Part shown: positions 1 through 14,124 of the stretch, in pieces
Layout: every line of letters starts with the position of its first letter
How positions within the stretch are numbered: the stretch's first letter is position 1
DNA from: Parasponia andersonii
Taxonomy: Eukaryota; Streptophyta; Magnoliopsida; Rosales; Cannabaceae
Assembly: GCA_002914805.1 (NCBI GenBank)
Contig: JXTB01000133.1
Location: 369,140-433,139 of the forward strand
Direction of reading: 5' to 3'
Length of the DNA: 64,000 bases
Made by a program: the position numbers and the translations under genes
Notes under the pieces: model-generated
Told to the model about the DNA's origin: nothing
The model's input: the letters and a program-made list of their open reading frames with translations, nothing else
The model's database searches: none

Positions 1-1799
1 TATAGTAGTTGGAACTCCTTCAGAAATGTAAGTTTTTCTTCCTCACCCTTTTTGTGTGTTTCTCTTTTGGCCATTTTTCCTTTGTGCTAATACAAATTGA
101 TATTTATTTTTAGCAATGGGTCTATTAGGACTGTTGCTTTTGGGAAGATTCATGTTTCGGCATTTGCTTTGTGATTATCCTTCTTATAAGGTTATAATAT
201 TTCCCAGCGAAAAGAAGGAGGTAAGGAATCTTGCAGCTTTCGGTGTCATTAATGTGGTTAGAACCACCTGGCTTGAAGATTGTGATCGTGAAAAGAAAGA
301 GATTAATGTTGACCAAAGGCACATTGCACATGATTTACTTCTTCCTAAAGGTTTGTTAGTTTCTTGTAAAAGTTCTGCCTTTTGTTTTAATAGCTTATCT
401 CCAAAGTTTGTATTTATTTCAACTGGTGTTGGGAATTTAGTTGTCATTTTGATCTTTCTGATATGTGTATTATGCATGTTTGTCTATCTAATCGCACGTC
501 CTGGTTTCATGGATTTTGAATGCTTTTCCAAAGGAGCTCTTACAGGCATTACCAGTGTAAATCAAGGTAGAGTCTCTAATGTTCATCCAAGCACACTATC
601 TAATCAGTTAACTGGTAGCATAAGAGCTGGAATTGGAATGCCATCATCATTGGACAGAAATAAAGAAGAAAAACCAGAATTCAACATGAATGGTGTCAAC
701 CCCATGGCAACGGCAGCAAAATCATTCCAGCAAAATCATCTTCCTGTTGTAAATGATAAAAGTAAAAGCCAAGTAAGTGATAAGAATAAGGCTCCAAAGA
801 ATGGGCAACATGATTCAAGCACCCAAAGCAGGAAAGTTTCAAATGTATTTGCAGGGAAAATATTTGGGTTTTCAAGTTCCTTTCCTGAAGATCGGGTTAG
901 TTTTTAAACTATGTACTTTGTGGGACAATCTTAGTTTTTAAACTATGTACTTTGTGGGACAATCTTTTGATGTATTGTTTCCAAATATGTTCTACTTATT
1001 GAATCTGGATCTTTTTTTGCCAGAAAGGCGAAATTGTTCAATGGATAAAACAAGGAGGAGGAGAGGTAGTTGATGCTTTTCCGAAACAGAGTGCAAACTT
1101 CACTGTTGAGTGTCATGGCATAACACCAAAGTCGGTAGATGCTCCCCTAACTACTTACGTATCAAGTCACTGGATCCGCTCATGTTTAGAGGTATGATGG
1201 ATAATGATAATTCCTGTTTTTCACTATTATTTACTGCTGGTTTCATCATTTTTTGTCTGTCTGATAATATCTTGATGAAGGTTGGTCTTTCTATATTATT
1301 TTCGGATGTAATGGATAGAGGAAAATGTGAAGCTGATTGGAAATTTGTTAACTTCTTGTTTGCAAAAGTTGTCACCTGAGCACTGATTTTATTACTCTTA
1401 TTATTTTCCAGTTTTCATACAATCAATCTGACACGGTTTTGTCAGATCATCTAGTAAGAGTGTTATGGTTTGACAACTCCTCCTTTTGGTTGAATCCTAA
1501 CATTGAAATGAGGCTCCCCTTTCAGTAGATTTTGGGCAAGTGTGTGGGACGTGGGATGTGATATTCCAATTTCCTGTTCAAGCAATTACGGGCCACATTT
1601 TGTTGGGTGGTCGCCAGTCAGGATGACAAAAGAAGGAATTGAGAAGAGAAGATTGAATGTGCAGGGCATTTTCTGTTGACTCATTGTCAATATGCTATCA
1701 CGTTAATAGTTTTTTCAAATTAAACACGATTTGATTGCTCTCTTCCTCTTTTAAACTAATAAATAAATAAAGATTTTAATATATGTATGACCTTGCTTT

Positions 1800-1838
<39 letters not shown>

Positions 1839-3800
1839 ATATGTATGACTTTAAGCTAACTAGAACAATTTTCCATCTAATCCAAGGGCATAATTCTTAA
1901 GTTCTCAGTATTTGCCATTTTATGTTGTTATCTCTTTATTAGTGAATATCAGTGGCTAGAGTTAATATCTTATGTTAAGATTATAATGCCGATAATATGA
2001 ATTTTTTTTTCCCATTTATCTATTTGATGGAAGCTGATGGTATGAAAATGTTGGTTTTGAAGGACGGATGCTTGCTGGATGTAAATGCTCACATTCTATA
2101 TTCTCCACTTCCCTGCTGGATTCCTTTCCCTGGATTTGAAAACTTTCGGTTTTGTGTTTCACAATATGAAGAAAAAGATCGATTACTTTTGAGAAATTTG
2201 TGTTTTGTTCTTGGAGCTAAATTAGTAGAGAAATTGTCAAAGAAGGTTACCCATCTACTATGCAAATTTGCAAGTGGGCCAAAGTACGAGGCTGCCAGTA
2301 AATGGGGAATACATTCTATTACATCTGAGTGGATATATGCATGTGTCAAGCAGGTACTACTTGGTACTTAGTGTGCACCTATTCATATATATATGTGTCT
2401 CACGTTGCTGCACCATGTCATTCATGACATTATCTTGTTAATGTTGACGAACAAAATATTTATGCTAAGAATCTCCACTTTGGCAGAATAAACTTGTTCC
2501 GCTTGATCGGTTTTCTCCAAAAGAAATTACTGCTCAAGACCAAGAGGCAGGATTGTGTACCATGAGCCAGTTTCCTACGCAAGCTGCCCGTATGATGTCT
2601 GGAGACAATCCATCCCAGTTTTCAAGTCAATCAGAAGACATTAGAACATCGTTAACTGGAATTGTTGGTTGTAGAACTGAAAGCTTCAGGAGTGGAGCTA
2701 AGCATTCAAGCATGGTCAGTAAAAAGGCAAGGCTTTTGGAAGATGACGATCAAAAGGGTCTGCTTTCTTCTGGGGTACATCCAAGTGTTTCCATTAGCAA
2801 TGCCAACTCCATCGGGGAGAGCGTGGCAGAGGATATAGATGAAGCCTCTCATGTTGTTCCTGATGTAGCTGCAGCAATTGAAGACTTGTTAGAGCAAACA
2901 AGTAAGGTAAACACACTGGTCATTCTTGAATTGCTTTGTTGATTTTGAGTTTATTTGTCTTCTGATTTTCGTCCATCTTTTCTTTTGCAAAGATTCATGA
3001 TCAGAAGTCACCTGGGAGGACTGGGTGTGATGAAAGTGTATCCTTGTGTCCTTTTTTCCCCTTTTTATCTTTCATTTTCATTGTTATTCTCCACTTCAGT
3101 TGTGCTTCTTGATGATAAAGCAGCTTTTCTCATCCAATTACTCAACCCTCGTTCAAGACCATTCAGATACACATTCCATCATTGGCTTATCCAAGCACTG
3201 GTTAAACAGGTGATGGCTGCATCTGATTTACGTTTAGTAGAACACCCACACACACTTAAAAGCATACTTCATTCTTGTGTCTGTGGTCTTTTATATTTTC
3301 CAACTTCCACAGCTGGCGATGTACTGAAATTGATAACCTTGTGCATATAAATGAGTTTTCGCAACTTATTTTGTTTTGACTAAGATGTTGAGATGATTTA
3401 TAGGACTGGAAAAAAAGATGATGTATACAATTCTTCTGGAGATGGAAATATGGGCATGTATGATGGCTTTAGTGAAACACAGACAGACTCCCAGGTTAAA
3501 TCTTTCACTCATTGTGAATACTTTTAGTTGTCTGCACTGAACTACAGAATCATAGTGTTTTGATCTGTGTAATTTATGATAGGTTAGAGTTGTTTCATGT
3601 GTTATTGAATGGACTAGAAATGTGTACATATCAGTTTGACTCCAATAGTGATCTTGTTTTGTGAGCCATTTTGTTATCGTTAGGTTTTCCATCATGATGA
3701 TAGTGCTTAATACTAAATGCAGGTTGTTGGTTATGAGGAAGATTTGTCAGGCAGGCAAATGCTTATTGACAGAGTTCGAACCCGGGGTAGTATGGCCTGA
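1..3800 (+). CDS. MEI1: MEI1/TOPBP1-like BRCT-domain protein, 3' part
   Basis: Partial gene; the 5' end lies left of the window. Coding exons read as 1-27, 208-350, 534-895, 1024-1191, 2063-2353, 2487-2906, 2993-3037, 3100-3209, 3404-3494 and 3723-3800. All introns are GT-AG and the phases join without a break, giving 577 residues and then TGA. BRCT hallmarks are visible: TTWLEDCDREKKE (exon 2), SSHWIRSCLE (exon 4) and SEWIYACVKQ (exon 5), the last closing a domain with VTHLLC and KYEAASKWGI. A Ser-rich, charged tail follows with DVAAAIEDLLEQTSK and ends VGYEEDLSGRQMLIDRVRTR. BRCT repeats bind phosphopeptides in DNA-damage and checkpoint complexes, and the Arabidopsis homologue MEI1 is needed for meiosis. 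The exon at 3100-3209 was chosen because it restores phase; its first few residues are the least certain part. Confidence 0.85.
897..964. repeat. Perfect 34-bp tandem duplication in a MEI1 intron
   Basis: Positions 897-930 and 931-964 are identical 34-mers beginning TTAGTTTTTAAACTATG. The first copy starts one base inside the intron, after the G of the donor GT at 896, so the second copy carries no usable GT at the same place. Confidence 0.95.
1803..1830. repeat. (AT)n microsatellite
   Basis: Uninterrupted AT dinucleotide run inside the large MEI1 intron (1192-2062), followed by a short imperfect GTAT stretch. Confidence 0.9.
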
Positions 3801-4847
3801 GCCCTGAGGGTACCAGTATAGCTCCTGTAAAAGGGGAGAAAAAACAAAAAAGAAAATTGGTAGTATCATTATCAGCCGATCACTTGCTGATACGGAAGTT
3901 TTGACTGTATATCTGAGTCCGCTCTCGTCGAGTACAAGGGCAGTATCCTTTGTCTGGCATTTGATTCGTGTTTCTTCTCCTTGATTTGGTGGCCCCTGCA
4001 GAAAGGAGTTGACAAAGTCAAGAAATGGCTTTGTTTTGTATTCATTACACATCAATTTGTTTCAAAGCAGCAAGAAAATATATCCAATCCATACATCTCC
4101 TGAAGCTGCATGTATTATGATATAGTGAAAAAGTATCTCACTACTAGTACTTGCTGGCTATTCAAAGCTAAGTTTGCTGCTTTTCCAATTTGGTCCGTTT
4201 CTATAGGCCGCGGCTCTGTTAAATGAGGTAAGAGAGTTATTGGAAGTTTGGAGGTTAGGCAGCCAGAGGACAATGCAAAATATTCATGCACCCCTGATTC
4301 ATCTCTGCTTTTATTCAGAGCCGAAACGGGGAAAAAATTTGTATCACTGTTTTTGATTTATGCTACTAGCAACATTTTTAAGATTTTTTTTTTTTGAAGG
4401 ATTCACCAACTCAATTGGTTCACACACTGTTTTTACATGTTATATTTTTGAAAGTTTTTTTTTTTAACATGTATATATAATTGATCTTTTTTAATTTTTA
4501 TCTATTATTTTTTTTGAAAAGGATTCTTATCTATTATTATTATTATTATTATTGAAAAGTTTGTTTTCTCTTGTATTATTGCAATTTATGGGAAGGTATG
4601 GGCCTTGTAATTGCTTATCCATTATCAAGTCGCTGGCCCACGGTACATTCTAGTAAAGAGGCAACAGGCACAGTACACGTACACGTCGTGAGTCACTCAA
4701 AAGAAAGAAAGACAAATTTTGCGTTTTCTGTTTAATTTTTTCCCAGGACCAGGAACATTAGATGTTTATCAGATTGGATTGGATTAGAGCTCCAATAATT
4801 CAACTTTGTGTGAAAACTAAAAATTCGGGGCCAAAAGTCGAAAATTG
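3801..4847. other. MEI1 3' UTR and intergenic DNA, no gene seen
   Basis: Follows the MEI1 stop. The first few hundred bases are mixed in composition and probably 3' UTR. After about 4380 the sequence is T-rich with a (TTA)n run near 4535-4552. No convincing reading frame or RNA gene was seen. Confidence 0.5.
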
Positions 4848-4857
4848 AAAAAGAAAA

Positions 4858-5786
4858 GGGTTAATGGTACCATTAGTTTTCGATCTATTATCATTTTAGC
4901 ATATTGATTCTCATCCTATTTTTTGTGTCATTTAAGTCCTAAACGTTCTTTTTTTAGTAGCATTGATTCTTTTGGCATATTCTAATCAAGGTTCTGTTAA
5001 AATTTATTTGAATGAGAAAAATTTTTCACCGTTGATTTCGATTTTTCAATTATTTAATAATTCGGTCTATAATTTTTTTTTGTATTCATATTTCCGATTA
5101 ATAATATTGCATCTGTTAATCTTTTAGAAAATTAAAATTCAAAAAAGGTTATAAAACAAACAATTCATTTAAAAACCAAATTAAAAAAATACCAATAAAT
5201 CTTAGTTTATGTCAAATTATAATAACTTAAAGAATAAAAATAATTATCTTACAATTTTTAAAATTAAAAAAATTTCACATATAGTTATACACGCTTTTGT
5301 ACTAATCAAATTTGGCTGAAAATTTACTACATCTATTAAATGTTTATGTAATTATAAATGGTTATTCTAAAAAATTAATTAACTATTTACAACAAATAAG
5401 CTTGAAAAATTTTATAATTTTTCATTAAATTTCATTTCTTTATGTAATTATATTTATCAATCTTTTAAAAAATTAATTTTTTAGTATTTTAATTTTCTAA
5501 AAAATTAGCATATGCAATATCGTTTATCGGGAATATGAATACAAAATGCATATCGTTTATCGGGAATATGAATACAAAAATAATAGAGACCAAATTGTTA
5601 AACAATTAAAAAATAAAAATCAATAATCAAATAATTTTAAACGAAATCTTGAATAAAATATGCCAAAAAAAATTAATATTTAAAAAAAAAATATTTAGGA
5701 TTCAAATGCTATCAAAAAAATAAGCCTCAAAAAATAAGCTTACAACCAATAACCAAAACGACAATAGATTGAAGTGCCATTAACCC
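4858..5786. mobile_element. Foldback Mutator-like (MULE-type) non-autonomous element
   Basis: The element begins GGGTTAATGG and ends CCATTAACCC. The inverted similarity runs far inward: blocks near 4975 and 5660 (GGCATATT / AATATGCC) and near 5083 and 5545 (GTATTCATAT / ATATGAATAC) pair in order, so most of the 929 bp forms two long arms. It is flanked on both sides by the same 10 bp, AAAAAGAAAA (4848-4857 and 5787-5796). A 9-11 bp target-site duplication with long terminal inverted repeats is typical of Mutator-like elements. No transposase frame is present, so it would need help in trans. The A-rich duplication is weaker evidence than a mixed sequence would be, but it falls exactly at the arm ends. 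Confidence 0.75.
5518..5579. repeat. 33-bp tandem duplication in the right MULE arm
   Basis: The 29-base segment starting TATCGTTTATCGGGAATATG occurs at 5518-5546 and again at 5551-5579. The left arm has a single inverted counterpart (about 5083-5115), so the duplication arose after the arms formed. Confidence 0.85.
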
Positions 5787-5796
5787 AAAAAGAAAA

Positions 5797-6023
5797 TCAT
5801 CATCCACCGGTGGCGTCACTGGTGCCTTTGACAAAAAAGGCCAAAAAAAAAAAAATTAGAATAGTCGCACTCAATGCTGCTGATTGGAAATATTGGCTCG
5901 TAACATTATCCTCGCTTTTATTTTCTTGCCATCCAAACAACATTTATACATAAAAAAAACGTAGCCCCGTCTCCCTCCTCAAAAAAAAAAAAAAAAGAAA
6001 AAAAAGAAGGCTGAAATATCCGT
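5797..6023 (+). promoter_or_regulatory. Probable NADK2 promoter and 5' UTR
   Basis: Sits between the MULE and the NADK2 start codon. It has a TATA-like TTTATACATA near 5943-5952 and then a pyrimidine-rich stretch (CCCCGTCTCCCTCCTC) and an A-rich run just before the ATG, as in many plant leaders. The transcription start cannot be seen directly. Confidence 0.35.
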
Positions 6024-9000
6024 ATGGTGGCGGTATGTTGCCTTGTATGCCACTTGGCCGTGGTCGTGGATATGAATCGGTATCGTTCCGCCGCAGGAGT
6101 GTCGTCTTCGTCGTCTCAATCAGCTTCTCATCTATCTCCTCAGTTCTCGGGGAGCTCCAGAGTGGTCGGGTTCGGGTTCCGATTCGGGTTCGGGCGGAAG
6201 GAGCGGTTTCAGAGGCGGCTCAAGTTGGTGGTCAGTGCGGAGCTTTCTAAGTCGTTCTCTCTCAGTTTCGGATTGGATTCTCAGGTGACCTTACTTCTCA
6301 TTTTGCTACTAACTCTTGCTATTTTTATTTTCAATTTGATCCCTCTAATTTGAATTTGTTTCTCTAGCTCATTTCTACTGTTCGTCAAATTTAATCACAA
6401 AGTTAGAAATCACTAGTTTTTTGTTTTTTTTTTTTTTAATTTTTCATATATATATGTATATATAATTGATTTAGACCGAGTTGTAATTCGATTATTTTAT
6501 TATTTGTGGTACTTGTACACATTCAATAACAGGAATTCTTTCTTAATCACATTGAGATAGTTTTTCATTTTCAGTTTAAGCGTCGATTAATGATTATTTA
6601 ATAGTCTTCACTTGAGAGTGAAATTTTGAAAAACCGAATTTTCATATAACACGTAGCTCTAGCTGAGATGTATGTTGCCAGTAAACTGTTCTGGACTAAT
6701 TAATGGTGTTCGTGGTCGTTTTCGTCGGTTTGAAAATGCCGAAACCATTAACCAAACCATATATGTGAAATCTTATTTGGTTGTTATAAATATTTTGAAG
6801 GAAATTTGATTTGATTGATGGAGACTGACATTCCTGTTATCTGTAATTGAAGGCCCTCCAGTCTCATGAACCATCACAATTGCGTTGGGTTGGTCCTGTT
6901 CCAGGTGATATAGCGGAAATTGAGGCATACTGTAGAATCTTTAGGTCTGCAGAGTGGCTTCATGCTGCACTAATGGATACCTTGTGCAATCCTTTAACTG
7001 GTGAATGCTATGTCTCGTATGATTTCCCCTCGGATGAGAAACCCTTTTTGGAGGATAAAATTGTTTCTGTGCTTGGTTGTATGGTGTCCCTCTTGAACAA
7101 AGGAAGGGAAGATGTTCTTTCGGGGAGATCTTCGATAATGAACTCCTTTCGTGCTGTAGATGTTAGTGCAATGGAGGACAAGCTTCCTCCACTTGCTGTT
7201 TTCAGGAGCGAGATGAAACGGTGTTGCGAGAGCTTGCATGTTGCTCTTGAGAACTATTTGATGCCCGGTGATGATAGAAGCTTAGATGTTTGGAGGAAAC
7301 TTCAGAGACTAAAGAACGTGTGCTATGATACTGGCTTTTCCCGTGGAGAGGATTATCCCAGTCATATGCTGTTTGCAAATTGGACTCCAATTTATCTATC
7401 CACTTCTAGAGAAGACATTGGATACAACGATGCTGATATAGCTTTCTGGAGGGGTGGCCAGGTTACCGAAGAAGCTCTGAAGTGGTTAGTTAAGAAAGGA
7501 TATAAAACCATAGTTGATCTTAGAGCTGAGAATGTAAAAGACAAATTTTATCAAGTAGCCATAGACAATGCTATTGCATCTGGGGAAATTGAGTTAGTCA
7601 AAATTCCGGTTGAAGTGGGGACTGCACCTTCAATGGAGCAGGTTGAGAAGTTTGCACTGTTGGTTTCAGATTGCAGCAAAAGGCCCATATATCTCCATAG
7701 TAAAGAAGGAATTCAGAGAACTTCTGCAATGGTCTCCAGGTGGAGGCAATACATGAGTCGATATGCTTTGCCATTTGACTCGAATCAACCAATTGCTTAC
7801 AACAATGTATTTTTGCAAGATCAGAATGGAAAAGTAGAAGAGCAGAAGTCTTCCATTTCTGAAAAGCCCCTCCTGGAAGATGAAATTGAGTCACTTGAAG
7901 AAACTTCAGATACAGTTAACAGTTTGAGTAGCTTAACCCATGCAGATGTTTTCTCAGACAGGGCCAAAATGAACGGAAGCTCAAATGGGGTTCACAGAGA
8001 CCTTATTTCCATTCAGGAAATGGAACAGGTAGATACTTATACTGGTGAAGAAGGATTTTTGGCTAACTTGTACCCTGATATTGACCCGTTAAGTGCTCAG
8101 ATTCCTCCTTGCAATTTTTTCTCCAAAAAAGAAATGTCCCTGTTTTTTAGGAGTAAAAGGATCTCACCTCCTACTTATTTTAATTACCAGTTGAAAAGGT
8201 TGGAGAAGTCACCTGTTTCAAAAGATATGTATATTGGGAAAGTACATCCAGGGGATACTCTTGGTAAGTATCAAGTTCCTGGACTTTTAAAAACAGGAAG
8301 TTCTAATGGATCATGTAATCAAAAAAGTCTTTCTCCAAAGCCCCAAAAGCCGGCTTCTGGCAATGGGAAATATATGACTGGTGACAGTTTTGTTTCTGTT
8401 GGCTCAACTGTGAATGTACTTGGTGACAGCAATGGGAACTCTGTCATGGAAACTAATTTATCTGCTACTGTAAGTAATAACTATAGTGAGCATGCCAAGT
8501 CGCAGTCAGTAAATGGAAACCAGAATGGTGGAACCACTTTAGCTTCCAGTGATGATGAGTTGGGTCCTGTTGAAGGAAATATGTGCGCTTCTACAACCGG
8601 TGTTGTAAGGGTGCAGTCAAGAAAGAAAGCAGAAATGTTCTTGGTTCGTACAGATGGATTCTCTTGTGCCAGAGAAAAGGTGACAGAGGCATCCTTAGCC
8701 TTCACGCATCCAAGCACCCAACAACAGATGCTTATGTGGAAATCCACGCCAAAGACTGTATTATTATTGAAGAAGCTGGGGCAAGAACTCATGGAAGAAG
8801 CTAAAGAGGTATCATCTGAAAACATGCTACTCTTCTTATGCTAAGAAATAAAGTGATTAAATTATTTGAAAATAGAAACCTGGTAATAATCATGTTTCTA
8901 AACCCTTGATGATGCTAGAACCAAAGCACTTTACATGTATATATGTTTCTGGATCCCCTGCTTGCCTCGAATACCTAAGCACTTTAAATGTATATGTAGG

Positions 9001-11258
9001 ACCATATGCTGGTCCTGGTATGAAGACGATCAACTCAAGTACGTACCCAGTTTTGAATATTGCAAACTTGACGAGATGAGGTTGTTGAATTGGATCATTG
9101 CGCCTACGAATTTCTGGATCATTAATTCATTAATTAACCAGCATAGTACAATTTGAAAACTTTGTATTTTATGTTGATGCATCTCTTTAAAATTGTTTTA
9201 AGACCTGTTCTTGTGCTAAGTTCTTCAAGATTGGGATGCACAACTTCATTTATCGCATTTAGTTGATTTTCTTTTAAAATGATCCCATCTTTTTAACTGC
9301 GTCCAGAGAAGGGGTATCTTATGATGTTCAAGAGGATATTTTATTATCACTTGAGGCTAGCTCAGGTGGTTGGGTGGGTAATTGTGTGTGTGAGTGTCCC
9401 GGGGATCAAGTCTCTTGGGGTTGGCGGGATATTTTATTATCTTATTCTGCTGGTATACTGGGTGTTATTTGTGTGATAAACATATCAGCAGTGTTTTGAT
9501 CCCATCTAGTTTATAATTTGCGAGTTTTATTTTTCACTCTACATTGTGTAGATCGCATCTTACTTGTATTACAAAGAGAACATGAATGTTCTGGTAGAAC
9601 CTGATGTGCACGACATATTTGCAAGAATCCCTGGGTTTGGATTTGTTCAGACCTTTTATAGCCAAGATACCAGGTAATAACTTGTTGCCTAAATTGTAAC
9701 AATAATGAATACTTGTTTGTTACTGTACCTTAATGTCAATTTCCTTACCTTGCTGGATGCTTGTAATTCAGTGATCTGCACGAGCGGGTCGATTTTGTGG
9801 CATGCTTGGGAGGAGATGGGGTTATACTCCATGCGTCAAATCTATTTAGAGGTGCTGTTCCTCCAGTTGTATCTTTCAATCTTGGATCTCTTGGATTTCT
9901 GACTTCTCATACTGTAAGATTCTTTACATTTTGTTTTCTCTGGTGACCAACTTATGTTCCGGGAAGTGGCATTTTTCTGAATACTCTTATTTGGCTTCTC
10001 ACGCAGTTTGAAGACTATAGGCAGGATTTAAGACAGGTAATCCATGGAAATAACACACGAGATGGTGTCTATATAACTCTCAGAATGCGACTCCGGTGTG
10101 AAATTTTCCGAAATGGTAAAGCAGTGCCTGGGAAAGTATTTGATGTCTTAAATGAGGTTGTTGTCGATCGGGGTTCTAATCCATACCTTTCTAAGATTGA
10201 ATGTTATGAACATGAACGGCTCATAACCAAGGTAGGTTAGTGAATAGTTTGCTTTAGAATAACTGTTTCATCTTCATCAGTTACATCCTCAACTTTACTT
10301 GACATTATGCTATGACAAAGGATTTAAGATTGTTTTATAGTCTATGCTTGCAGCTATTAGTTAAGCTAGATCCCAAATGAGCAAGGACTTGATGTGGCAA
10401 AAAGAAAATCTCTTGCATGAAATTTCCATGCTTTGTAACTGATGAATACCATGTTTTAGGTGCAAGGTGATGGGGTTATAGTAGCTACACCGACTGGTAG
10501 TACTGCATACTCCACTGCTGCCGGAGGTTCTATGGTAAGCTTTGGCATATAAGTTTTAATCGGTGTATTAATGATTTCTGCATAAACATAGGTATTGAAA
10601 TTTAATAATTTACTTTAGACGAGACTTTAACATAGCAAATTATTTCTAATTTGGAAAAGCTGTCAAAATTTTCTGCACGAAATATCCGAGTACTACTTTA
10701 TGATTTTTTTCACTGCTTGTTTATGTATCCATTTTATTGTTGGATTTTGCATCTGACAATGGATAAATCTAAATGTAGGTGCATCCGAATGTACCTTGCA
10801 TGTTGTTCACGCCAATCTGCCCTCATTCTCTCTCATTTAGACCAGTTATACTTCCAGATTCTGCAAGGCTCCTTCTAAAGGTGAAAATTTTATTTATCTA
10901 GCACCAAAGATGGTTAGTTCTGGATATGTTCTGTTTGGTAGTTGTCTTGTTGACACAGCTCTACTTGGCTAGATCATCCACCTGTCCTTTCCCAAAAAAA
11001 GAAGGAAAAAAAAAGAATCAACAGATAAGATAACAAACTGTCGTGTTTGGACAGATTCCAGACGACGCTAGAAGCAATGCATGGGTTTCTTTTGACGGGA
11101 AGAGAAGACAACAGCTTTCAAGAGGAGACTCTGTCCGAATATATATGAGCCGGCACCCACTTCCGACTGTTAACAAGTCTGACCAAACTGGTGATTGGTT
11201 TCATAGCTTGATTCGTTGCTTAAACTGGAACGAAAGGCTAGATCAAAAGGCTCTTTGA
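6024..11258 (+). CDS. NADK2: NAD kinase 2, chloroplastic
   Basis: Makes NADP from NAD and ATP in the chloroplast stroma; the plant enzyme binds calmodulin through its long N-terminal region. Coding exons: 6024-6284, 6853-8808, 9552-9673, 9772-9913, 10007-10231, 10460-10534, 10779-10880 and 11055-11258. All are GT-AG with consistent phases and give 1028 aa, close to the roughly 985 aa of Arabidopsis. Residues 1 to about 60 are Ser/Arg-rich, as in a transit peptide. The start at 6024 matches the Cys-rich beginning of the family; Met at 6072 is an alternative. A phosphatase-like fold lies around residues 330-390, with HSKEGIQR at 369-376. The C-terminal kinase carries GGDG at 793-796, LNEVVVDRG, and TPTGSTAYS at 912-920. 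A Ser/Asn-rich linker of about 200 residues separates the two parts. The gene is intact. Confidence 0.97.
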
Positions 11259-12410
11259 GATATCTGAAGGTGAATTACTGTCTCCACCCTTGGCTTAAGA
11301 TTCATGTAAATTACTGTACATATTGTAAATTGCGACTACAGTAAATCAAACTAAAAAGAGTAAAATATAGTTTAGTCCATCTACAAAAGGATGCTATCAC
11401 ACATTATTTTCTTTTCTTAATAGCAAATGTAATTGTATACCATCATTATACAGCAATACAAATTGTTCTTCTAAAAATCTCAAGTCATTCAGTTTTGCTC
11501 GACTTTTATTGTTGATTTTGTTTTGTTTCTGTTGCTAGTTTTCTGATATATCTTTTGATTTTGAGAGGAGTTTAAGAGAAAGGGTGTTCCTTAATCAGAA
11601 TCCAAGGTTTCAAATAGCCTGAATAACACGTCATGCATAACTCAAGTACAGGCACAAACATTTCATTGATCACGATCACTATTTTGGATGAGCTTTCTCT
11701 CTCTCTCTCTCTCTCCCTCTTTCTCTCTATCATTATAGACAGTCTTTTTTATTTTTTATTTTTTGCTAAATTAGTGAACTCTTATTGTTATAATAAAAAG
11801 TCCACGCAACCAATCGAGTCCATTCGTTTAACTTACAGCGACTTATTATTATTGGATATGGTTTCAAGATACCGGACAAAAGAGATATCCTCGAGGCTTA
11901 TCCTTAATGTATAATATTATACTGATATTTTTTCAAAAAAAAAAAATATTATACCGATATAACAAGTTTACAACGCAAAATGCAGAAAAACATATCTAAC
12001 TACAATCCCATTATTACAATTTACAAAACCAAATAGGAGAAGACAACGGACAAGATTTCATCATAACACAATCTATATATGATACTGTTGTACAAAGCAA
12101 ATCTGAGCTGGGAGCATATTTAAGCATCCCATCTTTACTTGATGGAGATAGCAAGATACAGAACAGGAATCTAAAACAGATAGATTTAAAACCCACTCAA
12201 GCTTTCAATTTCTCCTCTACAAACACAATTAAGAGAAAGAGAAGCTGGTGTGTTGTCCTTTTCTTTTCCTTGAGGAAAGAAAAAGAAATAATAACACTAA
12301 ACCCAGAACCCCACCCCTCCCAAAAGAGGAAAAAAAAATAATAAAGAAAAAGCATCATACTCGAAATATGAAATTTAATAATTTTAACACCGATCCTTTC
12401 TTTCCCCTTA
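11259..12410. other. Convergent intergenic region between NADK2 and ACO5
   Basis: Holds the two facing 3' UTRs. A CT microsatellite lies at about 11694-11729. The A-rich tracts near 12270-12350 are read as T-rich on the ACO5 strand. No gene is supported here; the frames seen are short and low in complexity. Confidence 0.55.
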
Positions 12411-13959
<1,549 letters not shown>

Positions 13960-14116
13960 TGTTGAGCTGATGAAACACAAACAAACAAGTACTCTAAAGG
14001 TAGATATTTGTTTGAGAGAGAGAGGAAGAGAGAGATGAGGCGTTTGCAGTAGTAGAATAGAGATGTACTGCTTAGTTGATGATCAGTGTGTGATTTAGGT
14101 AAGAATATGGTGAAGC

Positions 14117-14124
14117 TATTTATA
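14117..14124 (-). promoter_or_regulatory. TATA box of the ACO gene
   Basis: Reads TATAAATA on the minus strand, 157 bp upstream of the ATG at 13959. A start about 30 bp downstream would leave a leader of roughly 125 bases, which contains a CT-rich tract at 14008-14040 (minus-strand sense). Position and sequence fit a plant core promoter; no transcript evidence is available. Confidence 0.55.

Noticed and set aside
6035..6250. Alternative frame overlapping NADK2 exon 1
   Set aside because: The transit-peptide frame from 6024 joins exon 2 in phase and matches the family; this one does not.
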